Part shown: positions 1-11,320 of the stretch, in pieces
How the letters are laid out: the number at the start of each line of letters is the position of its first letter
Position numbering within the stretch: the first letter of the stretch is position 1
Source of the DNA: Epiperipatus broadwayi
Taxonomy: Eukaryota > Onychophora > Udeonychophora > Euonychophora > Peripatidae
Direction of reading: 5' to 3'
Assembly (NCBI GenBank): GCA_028023455.1
Contig: JAQFVV010000018.1
Coordinates: 8,974,679-9,038,678 of the forward strand
DNA: 64,000 nucleotides
The notes under the pieces: generated by a model
The model's input: the letters and a program-made list of their open reading frames with translations, nothing else
Told to the model about the DNA's origin: nothing
Database searches by the model: none
Made by a program: the position numbers and the translations under genes

Positions 1-2787
1 ATCACACAATACAAATAAATATAAAGAAAATTAATTTAAAAATAAGATCATGATTGATCACTTGTTGTCTGCCATTAACACAGGGAAATATTAATGTAGA
101 AGTTGTTTGGATAAACCAAAAGAATAAGAAGTCATTATGAAAATTCTGTAAATCTCCTGATTAATCAAATCGTTATTTAGGGTTAGGAATAAAATAATAC
201 TATTCAAAAGAAAAATGCACTTAATTGAATTCTTTATATTATAAAAATTTTACTCTTCCTTAAAAAAGATTGTGGAGTGGATTCCATGATAAAGGCTGTA
301 TTAATGCCATTATATTATTGCTTACAAAAATCTAAAAAGTACAATTACCCAGTTGCCAAGATATTATGTATAAAAGAGATACAGGAATAAACTATATTTA
401 GTAAGTAAGATCAAAGATAGATTACAATGCTCCTATATTGTCTTCTAGATGAATAAACTTGCTTTCAGAGAAAAAAATATAAAATATATATAAATCCATT
501 CAAGTATAAAAGTCAAGATAATCAAGTCCAAGAGTAATTGGTATTTATAAGATATAAATTTAATCAAGTCTCATATACAGAAATTGATATTCCATTTCAT
601 GATACCAATTATAAAAACGATAATTCTGAAAATTTTAGCTGAATTGTCCTTATTTATAAAACATAAAACATTCTACAAAAATAAAACATCAATATATAAA
701 AAAAAATACTGATTGTATTAACATATCTTAAAGTAGTTTCTAAAATATATGAGATTTGGTTTGGGATATATTCTCATCAATTACTTCATAAAAGTAACTG
801 TTGAGAAATCTATCTTGGAATAACTCACATAACCAATATGTATTTGCAAATGTCACTTATCTTCACTTTGTAAATTCACAGCTAATGAGCACAAGATTAG
901 TAACCTAAGATGCCATAGTAAATAAAAACTTGTCATCTATTTAATATATTTACCATCTTTTACTGAAATGTTAACTACGTTTCAGTTTCTTTCCTTTATA
1001 AATTATTTGTAGAAAAGGTTGACTTTTTTTTCAATCTTAGATTTTTTTTATCTTGACTCTCTTCTATTTGTTTATTTTATATAGTATCAATAATGAATAA
1101 ATTAAACAATAATAGTTAATGGCAGTCATGTCAAGAGAGAAATACATGGGAGAAAGCTATCATAATTAGAATGCCTTTTGCATGAGTTTCAAAAGATGAA
1201 ATCAATTTAATAAATAGTCATCATAATATACAACTTCCAATTTCATCATTGTAAATAAGTAATATTGCAGTTCTAAACATATCAGTCTATAATGTAGCTC
1301 TAAGAAATGATGCCATGAAAATTCTAACAAAGGCAAAGTTACCACAAATGATGATCAATGCAATTGATTTGAATCCTAGTATCATTTTACCTAAATCCTA
1401 GTCATGTCTTTAGACAGAAAACATGTATATGTGACATTACTATCATATATATATAATAAGAGTTTATGATTAAAATAGATGTATTAAAGATAAGAATGAT
1501 GAGCAGCTCATACTTATAACTGTCTCAAACTAAAATACTGATAATTTATATCCCATAATCTACTACGTTTTTAAGTGTCTTATGTGTAGTCAGGCAAAAA
1601 GAAAAAAAAATCTTATGTTAATAAACCTAGAAACCTCAATAAGTAGCAGTGCTTTTTTTAAGTTAGTAATTCTTAGAAACCAGTCTACTAAAAAAAAAAA
1701 AAAAGGTGTAATAAAATCTCAGAAGCAGAAAACTGCAAAGAATCAATTCAAGTAAAGAGTCAAATTTCTGTATAATATATAAAACCTTAATTTGATATAT
1801 AACATATATATATATATATTAGTTATAGTAAGGATAATCTAAACACATTCTTTTATTCAAATATATTCTTGAGAAGTGTCAGACTCTAAAGTGAAAGTTT
1901 TGTGATTCAACTCTCAGTTGAGGAAATTTAAAAAAAATGAGTCTGGTCAATTAATAATGAAAATTATTTACTGTGCTCTATTTATCACCCTGGTGCTTAA
2001 AAGTCATTTCAATTCCTGAGTGATTAATCATTTAATAAAGAAAAAGATAAAAGTAATTAGATAAAAGCTTTAATTAAATAGTCTATAGCATGGCAAAATC
2101 CTTTCCAACATCTCTCACAGAGAAATATAGGAAAAGATATTACCAAGTTTGCCAATTTCAGATGGTGAAATTGAGTAGATTTTCATCATTATTTTTATCT
2201 TTTACAGAACAATAGCTAGACACCAATTTTGCAAATCAATATTAGTTAGCTAGGTTAGCAAGGACTAGCTACCTGAAAGAAAAATTCTTAGCTTGATTAC
2301 AACTAAAAAAATTTCAAAATTTAATTAGTCTGGATTTGAATTTTAAAAAATTCATAAAGTAATTATTTCCCAATGTAAACCCAACTTCCCTCTTCTATTT
2401 TCATGACTGATCTTCAACCAAAAAAAAAGTGTCCTTGAACTTTCTAATTGAAAAAAAAAAAAGGTACAAATTATATACCTATAATATTTTATAAGTTTTC
2501 TTAAACTTTTTTTTCTATAACAAAAACCAAGTATTTATAAATCAACTTTCAGAAAAATAAATAAAATCAAGCATATATTTTTACTCTAGCTGATAACTGG
2601 TGCTTCCAGTACACTATAGTGATAATCTTTTCTATACTGTCATAACTACATTTAATTAATCATGAATGGAAGCATATTTTCCAAATTTATATACTTTTTA
2701 ATAATTATGTGTTTGCATGCTGGCAATTTAAAGATATGACATTTTTCTCTGTGGAAGCCATTTTTAAATTAAATCAACAAACTAATA
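1..2787. other. AT-rich DNA without recognisable gene
   Basis: I see no coding signal or known element on either strand. The stretch is low in CpG and holds homopolymer A/T tracts (for example the A run near 1690-1704) and a short TA run near 1804-1820. A 77-codon open frame that begins at 2709 runs into the repeat unit starting near 2788 and shows no protein family features, so it is treated as chance. Confidence 0.6.
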
Positions 2788-3110
2788 AAATATATAGCTA
2801 TAACCTTAAGACTATGCACCTAAAATACAACAGTAGGGACCTCTACAAATCTAAACACAAGATTAACAACTTTAAAAAACAAGAGCAGCCACTTATCCTT
2901 GACCTAATTTCTAAATATATAGGTGAATCTAAAGCATTTTGACTTGAGAGCATGAAGCTATTAACTACTTCACTGACCAATGCGAAATCTTTTGATTTAC
3001 AATGAGTCAGTATGAAGTTCTTATAATTAGAAATCTTTTAAAACAATTTTAAAGTTGTAATTAATAATTTGTAAAGTGCATAATTATTACATAAGCAATA
3101 TATATTAAGG
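2788..3110 (+). repeat. Tandem repeat unit A (about 320 bp)
   Basis: First of several related units. It begins at a conserved 'ggctataacct' segment, followed about 35 bases later by 'tagggacctctac', then by a stretch ending in 'gttgtaattaataattt'. The following unit repeats the same order of blocks with scattered substitutions and a short insertion of about 25 bases near 3298. The 'ggctataacct ... agggacctctac' blocks recur at 12.9 and 48.7 kb, so this is a dispersed family that has amplified locally. A short open frame over this unit is not conserved in the other units. Confidence 0.75.
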
Positions 3111-3449
3111 CTATAACCTTTAAGTCTATGTGCATAAAATACAACAGTATGGACTTCTACAAATCTAATCACAAGATTAATGACTTTAAAAGACAAGAGC
3201 GGCCACTCTTATCCTCGACATAATTTCTAAATATATAGGTGAATCTAAAGCATTTTGACTTGAGAGCATGAAGCTATTAACTACTTCACCGACCAAGTCC
3301 ACAATTTCTATACAAACTAAGATATGCGAAATCTTTCGATTTATGAGTCAATATGAAGTTTTTATAATTAGAAATTTTTTAAAACAATTTTAAAGTTGTA
3401 ATTAGTAGTTTGTAAAGCACATACTCATTACGTAAGTAAAATATATTAA
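3111..3449 (+). repeat. Tandem repeat unit B (about 340 bp)
   Basis: Direct repeat of the preceding unit with the same block order. Compared with unit A it carries an extra segment after 'cttcaccgaccaa', which is also present in the inverted copy D. Unit A has therefore probably lost this segment. Confidence 0.75.
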
Positions 3450-3526
3450 GGCTATAACCTTAAGACTATGCACCTAAAACACGACAATAGGGACCTCTAC
3501 AAATCTAAACACAAGATCAACAACTT
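3450..3526 (+). repeat. Truncated repeat unit C
   Basis: Only the first 77 or so bases of the unit are present: 'ggctataacct' through 'caacttta'. It then switches abruptly into the inverted copy. The break is at an AT-rich point where unit C meets the tail of unit D in reverse. Confidence 0.7.
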
Positions 3527-3885
3527 TACAAATTATAACTTTAAAATTGTTTTATAAGATTTCTAAATATAAGAACTTCATACTGACTCATTGTAAATCG
3601 AAAGATTTTGCATATGTTAGTTTGTATAGAAATTGTGGATTTGGTCAGTGAAGTAGTTAATAGCTTCACGCTCTCAAGTCAAAATGTTTTAGATTCACCT
3701 ATATATTTAGAAATTAGGTTGAGGATAAGAATGGCTGCTCTTGTTTTTTAAAGTTGTTAATCTTGTGTTTAGATTTGTAGAGGTCCCTACTGTCGTATTT
3801 TAGGCACATAGTTTTAAGGTTATAGCCTTAATATATATTGTTCATGTAATAAGTAATGAGTATACGCTTTACAAATTATTAATTA
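3527..3885 (-). repeat. Inverted repeat unit D
   Basis: Reverse complement of the same unit, including the segment missing from unit A. Units A to C and D face each other, so the cluster can fold back on itself over more than 300 bases. The outer end 'ttacaaattattaatta' matches the tail of the direct units. Confidence 0.75.
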
Positions 3886-4019
3886 AAACTAATAAAATAT
3901 AAAATTATTCTGGCTAAGGCATGACATTAATTAGATATATATATAATAGCCTATACAGAATTTTGTGCAGTATTCTGAATGAATTACACAATATAGTAAA
4001 TTTTCTACTGCATTATTAA

Positions 4020-4440
4020 AAATATTTTTATTAAAATTATTCATATATCAGGAAAATAACGTAATAGCTTTTTGCTTCATAATGTTTATATTTTTTTATA
4101 ATGTTCATGTACATGTGTGTATATATAGAGAGAGGGGGGGGAACTATTATAAATTCAAAATTAATAAATTGTTAAATGCTGAATAATTGATTCTTCATTA
4201 ACAAGAGTGTTAGTATCTCATCTTTTATTAAAATTATCATATATTAGTAACGTAAGTAGTGTAATATTTTAATTTGATCTTTGATTCATGTTGCAATACT
4301 GTATATATATATATATGTTTTAAAGCATTATAATTTCTAAATTCATTATTAAATATTATTGCATAAATGATTCTTTATCTTTCAAAAGGATGCATAAATG
4401 ATTCTTTATTGATGAGATTGTTTGGATATAGGAATTTTAT
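4020..4440 (+). repeat. Two diverged copies of a ~200-bp AT-rich segment
   Basis: The stretch near 4030-4200 (TA/GA microsatellite, then 'ataaattcaaaattaataaatt', then 'gattcttcattaacaagag') is echoed near 4220-4430 by a similar order: microsatellite, then 'aatttctaaattcattatt', then 'gattctttattgatgag'. The second copy also contains a local 20-bp direct repeat around 'gcataaatgattcttta'. The element is unidentified. Confidence 0.4.
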
Positions 4441-6331
4441 CGATAAATAAAATAAAGACTGAAAGACCAAAATCAAAAATGATAAAATTAAATAGAAAAA
4501 AATTAAAACCTATATTCAGCAATTTTCAATACTAATTATAATACAATATCTTGATTAAAAGAGTATAAAGAAATAAATTTTGATGTCCATGTCTTCTTTT
4601 TAAAAATTAAAAATACATGAAGTTCGATTAGTTTTAATGCTTTAAATAATTTATTTAAAGCTCATAAAAAACATAAAATCTCACTAATAAAAGCAATACT
4701 TTTATTTAAAACATTTAGTTCAATTTGTATTTTGATTCATAACAAAATTGAATTGCTTTCTCTCTAATCTCATCATATAAACAAATAGTCCTAATATCTA
4801 GCTTCTTTTTTACCATATAATTTTTAATTTCCAGTGATTTCATAATACTTTTTTTTTCTTCATTTGTTAATATAAATGTAATAAAAGGTCATCACATAAT
4901 TTAAGCATTAATTTGGATGCCCATTACCTGACGTTCAAAATCCAATCTAAGTAATTCCCAAGCAACTCTAGATGTTTTCAGGCAGTTGGATAACAACCAT
5001 CCAATTATCTAATACTGGTAAATAAATAGGTATCTAACTACTCATAGCCAATGAATAAAACAAGTTCCTAGGCAATATACATTAGTCAGATGACTGATGT
5101 GGAGATATCAAAAAACATTTCTGAAATATGATAAATAATTTTCAAGATGAGCAAGTGTATATAATTAAATGGTTTATTGCTTGGGAATTTATAAAAAGTT
5201 TGATTACTGGAATTGACACCTGAAGCCATTTTAAATTTCAGAATGCATCCACTAAACAAATGCATTAAACCATGCTAGATAACTTAGGTAAATGAGGAAT
5301 ACTATATCAAAGGGTGCTGGTTTCTTAATGAAAAGTTCCAAGTCAATTCAAAATATCAGGCTTTCTACACTTTTCAACCCAATTTATGAATATCATTTCA
5401 TCTAAACCCATAGCTTCCAAATGACTCATCTCGATATTCAAATCTAAGTTTCAGATTTATAAAGCCTATTAAGCAAAGCAATCCTCACTGTTTTCTGATT
5501 TACATGTTTTCTTTCTCTTTTCTATTCTTAAAAACCTACTTAATATATTATGAATCTTTATCTCTTTTGCCATCATTATTTGTTCACTTTTCTTGGTAAT
5601 TAGCATACTTTTCAGTGAGCCTTACAAACTATGGCATCGTGGGAATTATGCAACAAGTCTAATTAGAGTTTCTTGAAATTGCAAAGATCAAGTCAATAGC
5701 AATTCAAGAAAAAGTTCTTTTAATAGTAGTAGTGCACCAGAATACTATTAATAATAAACAGAGATTACTAATGAATGACAATAAATGTAATAACTGAACT
5801 AAAAAAAAATGAGTGTCACCTGAATGCCTTTAAATATATTCTAGTATACAATAGAAAGCAAAAAAAAAAAAAAACCATTGCATGGATCTTCAAAAAAATA
5901 AATTATCAAAAGTGATAAATCTAGTCTACAAAATTAAACTATAATCATATATCAATAATTCAATTATGTTTCCAAAAATTACAAAAGATGACAGAAGCCA
6001 AGGCTAATTGATAAAATTTAGATCATTGAAATCTTAATTTTTCAGAGCAAAATAATAGGATTGAGAAAACTAGAAAATAAATACTACAATATAAAAATAA
6101 AATTTGTTCATTAACCATCTCAATATTTAGATATACATGTGAGAATATGTTGTATTTTTATCATATATCATTAAATGTTGAATGTGTAGAAAAATTTAAA
6201 CTTTTCAAATACTAACAACTTCCTTAATAATACACACAAATAGACAATGTATGGAAGCCTCTAATTAACTTTATTCTTAGAAAAAAAGTATTAAAAAAAA
6301 AATTTGAAAAACTCAGAAGGATTTGAACCAT
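4441..6331. other. AT-rich DNA without recognisable gene
   Basis: No open frame, RNA gene or repeat boundary that I can support. Poly-A/T tracts occur, for example near 5861-5875. Confidence 0.55.
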
Positions 6332-6700
6332 TCCTCATATATAAATATATGAAATTTCTAGTATCTGTTGCCTTTGACAGAATAGCTCAGTTGGTTAGAG
6401 TGTTGCCTTAAAATTCAATATTCAAGAATCTAAAAGTATAAATTTGACTCCTATGCTAATATTATCAGTAGTCAGGCCGGTAACACCTGAAAAAGAGTGG
6501 AGAATAATATTCCTTGAAACATTGGTAATTACTAACCTGTGTTGTCTGTTTGTGTGTTTTACTAACAAGTTGTTTGTATTTGAAAAGTTTAAATAAAGTT
6601 TAAAATTTTCGATACATTCAACATTTACTGATAAGAGGATGGAAATAGTCCAACATATTATTACATCTAATATACTAACATCACAAACCTTCAGGCAAAT
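6332..6700 (+). mobile_element. tRNA-derived SINE, copy 1 (plus strand)
   Basis: The head reads 'gcctttgacagaatagctc' and carries a good RNA polymerase III A box (tagctcagttgg, 6383-6394). The B-box area is decayed. Then follow the family body (segments like 'gtcaggccggtaacacctg' and 'cttgaaacattgg') and a tail ending 'ggaaatagtccaacatatt' and 'tcacaaaccttcaggcaaa'. The same head, body and tail recur at 10.8, 11.1, 17.2, 18.1, 41.6, 41.9 and 45.1 kb, which defines the family. About 40 bases upstream of the head also match copy 2 ('cctcat..ataagtatatgaaatt'), so the unit may begin there. No poly-A tail is evident. Confidence 0.8.
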
Positions 6701-7269
6701 AACTTAGCTTTATGACTCAAATTTTCTTGATAATCAATACTCTATCCTCCACAATAATGATTTGGGTATCAAAATCTATAGATAGTTAAGAATTACCTGA
6801 GCAAGCATAAGAAGGCTAATAGCCAACCTATTTAGCTATGTACCACATCAATTTGAAAAAATCTTTAGCTCAATCCCTATGTTATGTTTTCTATAGTACT
6901 AGTTTACCATTGCTTATTATACCTCGATATATTAGTCCAGATGAAAATGATGATTAACAGAAACTTGCATAATCTTTGAATTTCACAATGCATATTTTGA
7001 AATTAAATAAACCTACAAATTTGTGTATATTTTTTTTTAATTGGAACTAATAATTCATGCACAAGATTCTGGCTGGAGATAGTAGCTAAGAAAAATATTT
7101 AATTAATCTTTAAATTGTTATAATATATAATTTATTTTAAGTATAGTAAAAAACTTTGATAAAATATTAAAACTACAATCCTAAAAATATAAATTCAAAA
7201 GATAATAATATGTAAATAAATAATTATAGAAAATTTAGGGAATTAATTGAAAATAATTAAGTTAGAAAA
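6701..7269. other. AT-rich DNA, nothing recognised
   Basis: No gene or repeat boundary visible. Confidence 0.5.
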
Positions 7270-7645
7270 ATAATAGAAATATATTATTGATCCATTGCAG
7301 AATGAAGATTTCTCCAAGTTTAACCCAGTTTCTTCTAATCCCTAGCTTTCCTTATTTCATCCATGTTTTTTACAATCTCTTGGGACCCAATTTAAAACTT
7401 CAACTGTCCATCTACTACCATTTCTTCTAGAAATATGTTCAGCCCAGTTCCACTTCAATCTTAATTTTTTTAATGATAACAATAATGACTACATATTGTC
7501 TCTCCTATGTATTTAATTTTAGATTTTGTCTTGTTATTCCTAACCTTCACTGAATGATCTAAAGCTTCTGAATTGTTCTGCTAAGTGTCCAAGTTTCAGA
7601 TCCATAAATAAGAACTGGTAAATCATATCTATTGTAACGGGCACA
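7270..7645 (-). pseudogene. LINE (RTE-like) reverse transcriptase 3' fragment
   Basis: Read on the minus strand, the piece near 7595-7640 encodes a 'LIYGSETWTL'-type motif. This is typical of the segment just after the reverse transcriptase palm in RTE/BovB-like and related non-LTR elements. Further downstream on the minus strand comes the 'GHISRRN..RWTVEVLNWVPRDCK'-type tail (near 7360-7450). Stops and frameshifts interrupt it, so it is a dead fragment. The end near 7290 matches the 3' end of the LINE fragment at 25.7 kb, which indicates the same family. The clade name is inferred from motif memory only. Confidence 0.6.
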
Positions 7646-8021
7646 GACGATGTTACATTGTTTTTTTATAAGTAAACATGAAAAGAATAAAAGTTCGCAA
7701 ATAAAAACTTCTTTTTCAAGAATTAAAAATTGAAAATTAAAAAAATCTATCTTAAACTCGTATATATATAAAATCGCACAGATGAAAAAAATTATTAAAA
7801 TAAAACTTTATTAAAAAAAAAAAGGGTATTTTAAAAACAAAAAAAAACTCGAAAAGATTTAGAGATAAAAATATATCTTTAAGTTTGAAAACACATTAAT
7901 TAATCAGAAAATGGAAATGATTATTTTAATTAGTCAAGTAAAAACTAGCCTTGGGCATTTAAATGTATAAGCAACGGTCAGATGGGAAAACAATAGAAAC
8001 TAATAGCAAATGAGAGAAATC
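7646..8021. other. AT-rich spacer
   Basis: Poly-A tracts and no recognisable feature. CpG becomes more frequent towards the right. Confidence 0.45.
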
Positions 8022-8130
8022 CATTGGGAAATCGGGCCTCAATGGAAGGATCATCATCAACGATGACGTAATGTCCATTGGATTCTAAAGGTAATATAAA
8101 AGGAAAAGTTTGGAAATTATTAGTTAGTTA
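8022..8130 (+). promoter_or_regulatory. Candidate host promoter
   Basis: Three motifs occur in an order expected of an animal RNA polymerase II promoter. An inverted CCAAT core (ccattggg) lies near 8022-8029, a CRE/bZIP-type site TGACGTAA at 8064-8071, and a TATA box TATAAAAGG at 8095-8103. They sit in local DNA with more CpG than the rest of the window. Initiation would be expected near 8125-8130. No downstream reading frame confirms it, and such short motifs arise by chance, so this is an inference. Confidence 0.25.
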
Positions 8131-8169
8131 TTACGATGTGACTATATGTGTTAGTGCGGAGTTGAAGGA

Positions 8170-8204
8170 GAAGGGATTGAAAAGACGCACTCTTCAATCC
8201 CTTC
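8170..8204. other. Perfect 12-bp stem hairpin
   Basis: GAAGGGATTGAA (8170-8181) is followed after 11 bases by its exact complement TTCAATCCCTTC (8193-8204). It lies about 70 bases downstream of the candidate TATA box. It could be a stem-loop in a transcript or a DNA cruciform. It is not a histone 3' stem-loop and is too short for a typical miRNA precursor. Confidence 0.5.
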
Positions 8205-10671
8205 AGTTTTGTTAAAAAAAAAAGAAATGACATCGTTTTCTACATTGAGGACCAACCAAAGCAAAAGACCTCCGGATGAATAAATAAATCGGCCAACAAT
8301 CTCTTTAGGACGACATGGGAATTCACGTTCAAAGGGCAAGCAACGGATAAAAGGAACGTTTTGAAATCGTAAGAACTTTTTGAACTCTCAGCTTTAAATA
8401 TATATAATTAATGAACATTTCTAAACAATAAGAACTTTACTTCTAAACTTGTTCCGTATTTAAAAAAAAAAAAATAGAAATATTCCTATCTGACCAAACT
8501 AAATTATTTATTAATTAGGTATAATTTTATTTGATGTATTTCTTTTGTAAAATCATTTCCATTTATTTTATTTTTTTTTGTTCTTTTAAGTTTTTATTAT
8601 GATTTCTGTTTTTCGATAAATTAAACTATATAAATATTAAACTTAAGTCGGGCGTGAATGGCTATATAGATTTGTAAAGTTATATTAGGGGAGGGTAATC
8701 TTAGGTTATTCGTTTCGTAGTTGAATTAGGTCAATGGATTGGATATATTGGTGTAATTAGTAGATGTAGTACGAGATTCGTTACGGGCAGAATTGCTATT
8801 ATACGCTGCACACACTCGTTTTGCCTATGGGAGGAATTATAAGACGGAGACCACAGTTCCTTCCTATGGAGTTTTTTTTTTATTGCTCTCATCTTCAGAT
8901 AGATGTAATATTCCTATCTGACAAGAAGCAGTTTCTTCTCTTAACCTAATTGTGCTGCCGTATTCGTATTACATTGAACACATTGATATATCAGATGGAT
9001 TGAAGTTTGGTTTGACTGCGAACCTTTGGCCTAAGGTTAAACAAGGATTGAATATTTTCTTTTCAAATGCAAATCTATGTAGTCTATTCATACTCGATAC
9101 TCTAAATAAAGATGCATTAAATTTAAGTTGGGTATAGACGCTTGCATGGGTTCGTTAACGGTTGATTATGTTTTTGGTTTTCATATTGGATCAAAATATA
9201 TAGACATTCGGTAAATACTGATACCTTACGGTGAGTATCTAAGTTGTATTTATGTCGGATGTTTTTTAAGTTATTGGTGTCAATGCGGTGTCTTATGATG
9301 AACACCATTGGGTTTCTTGTATTCCCTATGCAATTGACGGTATCAATGACTTTGTATTTTGATCGTTTATGTTTATTTTGAAATGTTTTTTGACCGTGTA
9401 ATCTATGTAACCAATCTATACTCAACATTAAAAACACATTTTATAAACCCATCTGTGCGAACTTATAAAAAATTAAAATGTAAACTTATAATATTATAAA
9501 AATTAAAATGTAAATTTAAATTCTAAAATCAAGTTAAAATCCAAAGTAAAAGTTATTCTAAAATAATGCTAAATTTTATATATGTGCGTAAATAAATGTT
9601 TGTGTGTTAATTACTGGCAGTGGCTTATTTTATTCTTTTTTATATATTCTTAGATAAGAATTTATTATAAATATAAATCTCTGCTACTCCCTGAGCTAGA
9701 GACAATGGGCTAACGACCGGAATCAACCAATAATTTTTTTTTGACTTACGTATCTGCCTACTATATAAATTTTTCTAGGTTCAAATGCCTAGATGGCGCC
9801 CTGTAGTGCAGATGACGTTAAGCTACCTTTCTCCGGATCGTTACACTATTAAAACCTCATTTTAAACATATAGGCATATGTCCTTTTAATATTAACCAAA
9901 AGACTGTTTTTTACGAGGCTCCTCGTAGACATCTAACATCACTCTAACTCAGCCGATTCTTATGGTAAAAAATTCATTCGATACGTTTTGAAGAGGTTTT
10001 TAAAAGTTCTGTAAGATGGTGACCTCTTCCGACTTATTTTACAAGTAAAAAATATAAAAAAACGCATTCAAACCTAAACAAAGAAAGAACATTATTTGTG
10101 ATTGGTTCTTAGCAAGCTCTCAGCCGAAAAAGACATTCTGATTGGCTGGAAAGAACAAAGAAACCGCCTGATCAAAGAAAATAAAGAAAAACGCTGAGAT
10201 TTTCATTTCGAATCCAATTTTAAGTATTATAAAATTATATTTATGGAAATTAAAAATTATTTTCAGAGAGAATAATAAAAAAACAAAATTATTTTCGAAA
10301 AATATTGAAGATTTTAGTAAAAATATTGAAGATGTAGTAAAAAGAAATATTTACTTTTCTATAACGTAAAAGTCGATCTTTTTGTTTATATTATAGCTTT
10401 TATGTTGCCGAAATTGAATATTTTAGAATAAATAAATAGCAATTTATTTTTGAAAGAACTTTCGTTCTCTTCATAACCTGAAAAATTAATAATATACTTT
10501 TTATAAACGTATCTGAGTTGAATTTAATATTATAGGCGAATATGTTTTAACAATAGGCTTTGTCTTCAGTTTGTGAGTTGGCCAATTAAAAGATTTGATT
10601 TTTACCTCATACAACCAATAATATAATTAGCGGTTAAAAGGTTAATAATCTGTATGTAAATAAAAAAAGTA
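8205..10671. other. Moderately CpG-containing DNA, unidentified
   Basis: Composition is more balanced than in the flanks, with CpG scattered through 8640-8830, 8950-9440, 9700-10200 and 10380-10560. No frame longer than about 104 codons exists, and the longest (minus, 9123-9437) shows no recognised domain. A 16-base word (aatattcctatctgac) occurs near 8480 and again near 8908. Short exons or regulatory DNA could be hidden here, but I cannot demonstrate them. Confidence 0.4.
10100..10147 (-). promoter_or_regulatory. Pair of CCAAT boxes 40 bp apart (candidate)
   Basis: 'gattggtt' (10100-10107) and 'gattggct' (10140-10147) are reverse-complement CCAAT boxes, spaced 40 bases start to start. Paired CCAAT boxes are typical of NF-Y bound promoters. 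No TATA box or coding exon is visible on the minus side, so the assignment is weak. Confidence 0.2.
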
Positions 10672-10743
10672 AACCATAAATCATTCTCTTTCTCGCAGGG
10701 TAAGAATAACCATAAATCATTCTCTTTCTCGCAGGGTAAGAAT
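10672..10743 (+). repeat. Exact tandem duplication of 36 bp with splice-site-like core
   Basis: Two identical 36-base units (10672-10707 and 10708-10743). Each contains a pyrimidine tract ending in CAG (10695-10698 in the first) followed immediately by GGTAAG, the pattern of an acceptor fused to a donor. No divergence between the copies suggests a recent event, or slippage under constraint. Confidence 0.85.
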
Positions 10744-10831
10744 AAATAATTAATATGTTAGCAGAGGATCAAAAATAAAATAGATTCATCCATTTTTTTT
10801 TAATCTTCTTAATTACATATACATTACAATA

Positions 10832-11130
10832 TGCTAGTGTTTATCTGAAAGTTTGTGATGATGGCATTTTAGTAGTAATTATATATTGGACTATTTCCAT
10901 CATCTAATATAAAATATTGAATGTCTTTAGAAAATTCCAAACTTTATTTAAACTTACAAAATACATGTTAGCAATGGCAGACAGCTTAATATATAATACA
11001 ATATTCAAGTGGCATTATTCTCTCTTATTCAGATATTGATGATCTGGCCAGTGATACTATTAGCATGCAAATCGAATTTGGAGCTTTAGATTTGTGAATA
11101 TTGAATTAAGGTAATCCTCTAACCAACTGA
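10832..11130 (-). mobile_element. tRNA-derived SINE, copy 2 (minus strand)
   Basis: Reverse orientation copy. The family tail (reverse of ggaaatagtccaa) lies at 10870-10885, the middle block near 11040-11065 and the head 'cagttggttagagga' at 11113-11130. The tail extends left to about 10832 through a block resembling 'catcatcacaaac..tcag', which is also found after copy 1. Its 5' head abuts the head of the next copy. Confidence 0.75.
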
Positions 11131-11320
11131 ACCTTTGACAGAATAACTCAGTTGATCAAAGTGTTACCTTAGCTTCAATGTTCACAAATCTAAAAGTCAA
11201 AATTTGTGCTATTACGAACAGTTGAAAAAAGTTTACATTTTTCTAAAGCCATTCAATATTTAATATTAGATGATAGAAATAGTCCAACATATAACTATTA
11301 CTACAATATGCTAATTTCAT
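11131..11320 (+). mobile_element. tRNA-derived SINE, copy 3 (plus strand, internally deleted)
   Basis: Starts with 'cctttgacagaataactcag' exactly where the minus copy ends, so the two copies lie head to head. About 150 bases of the body, including the 'ggtcaggccagcaac' block, are missing. The tail 'attagatgatagaaatagtc' is intact. Confidence 0.75.

Noticed and set aside
6366-6440. tRNA gene
   Set aside because: Has a good A box but no intact B box or cloverleaf, and it is followed by the SINE body shared with other copies.
9123-9437. 104-codon minus frame as a host gene
   Set aside because: Composition is slightly better than background, but there is no recognisable domain and no sign of exon boundaries. 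Left as unidentified sequence.
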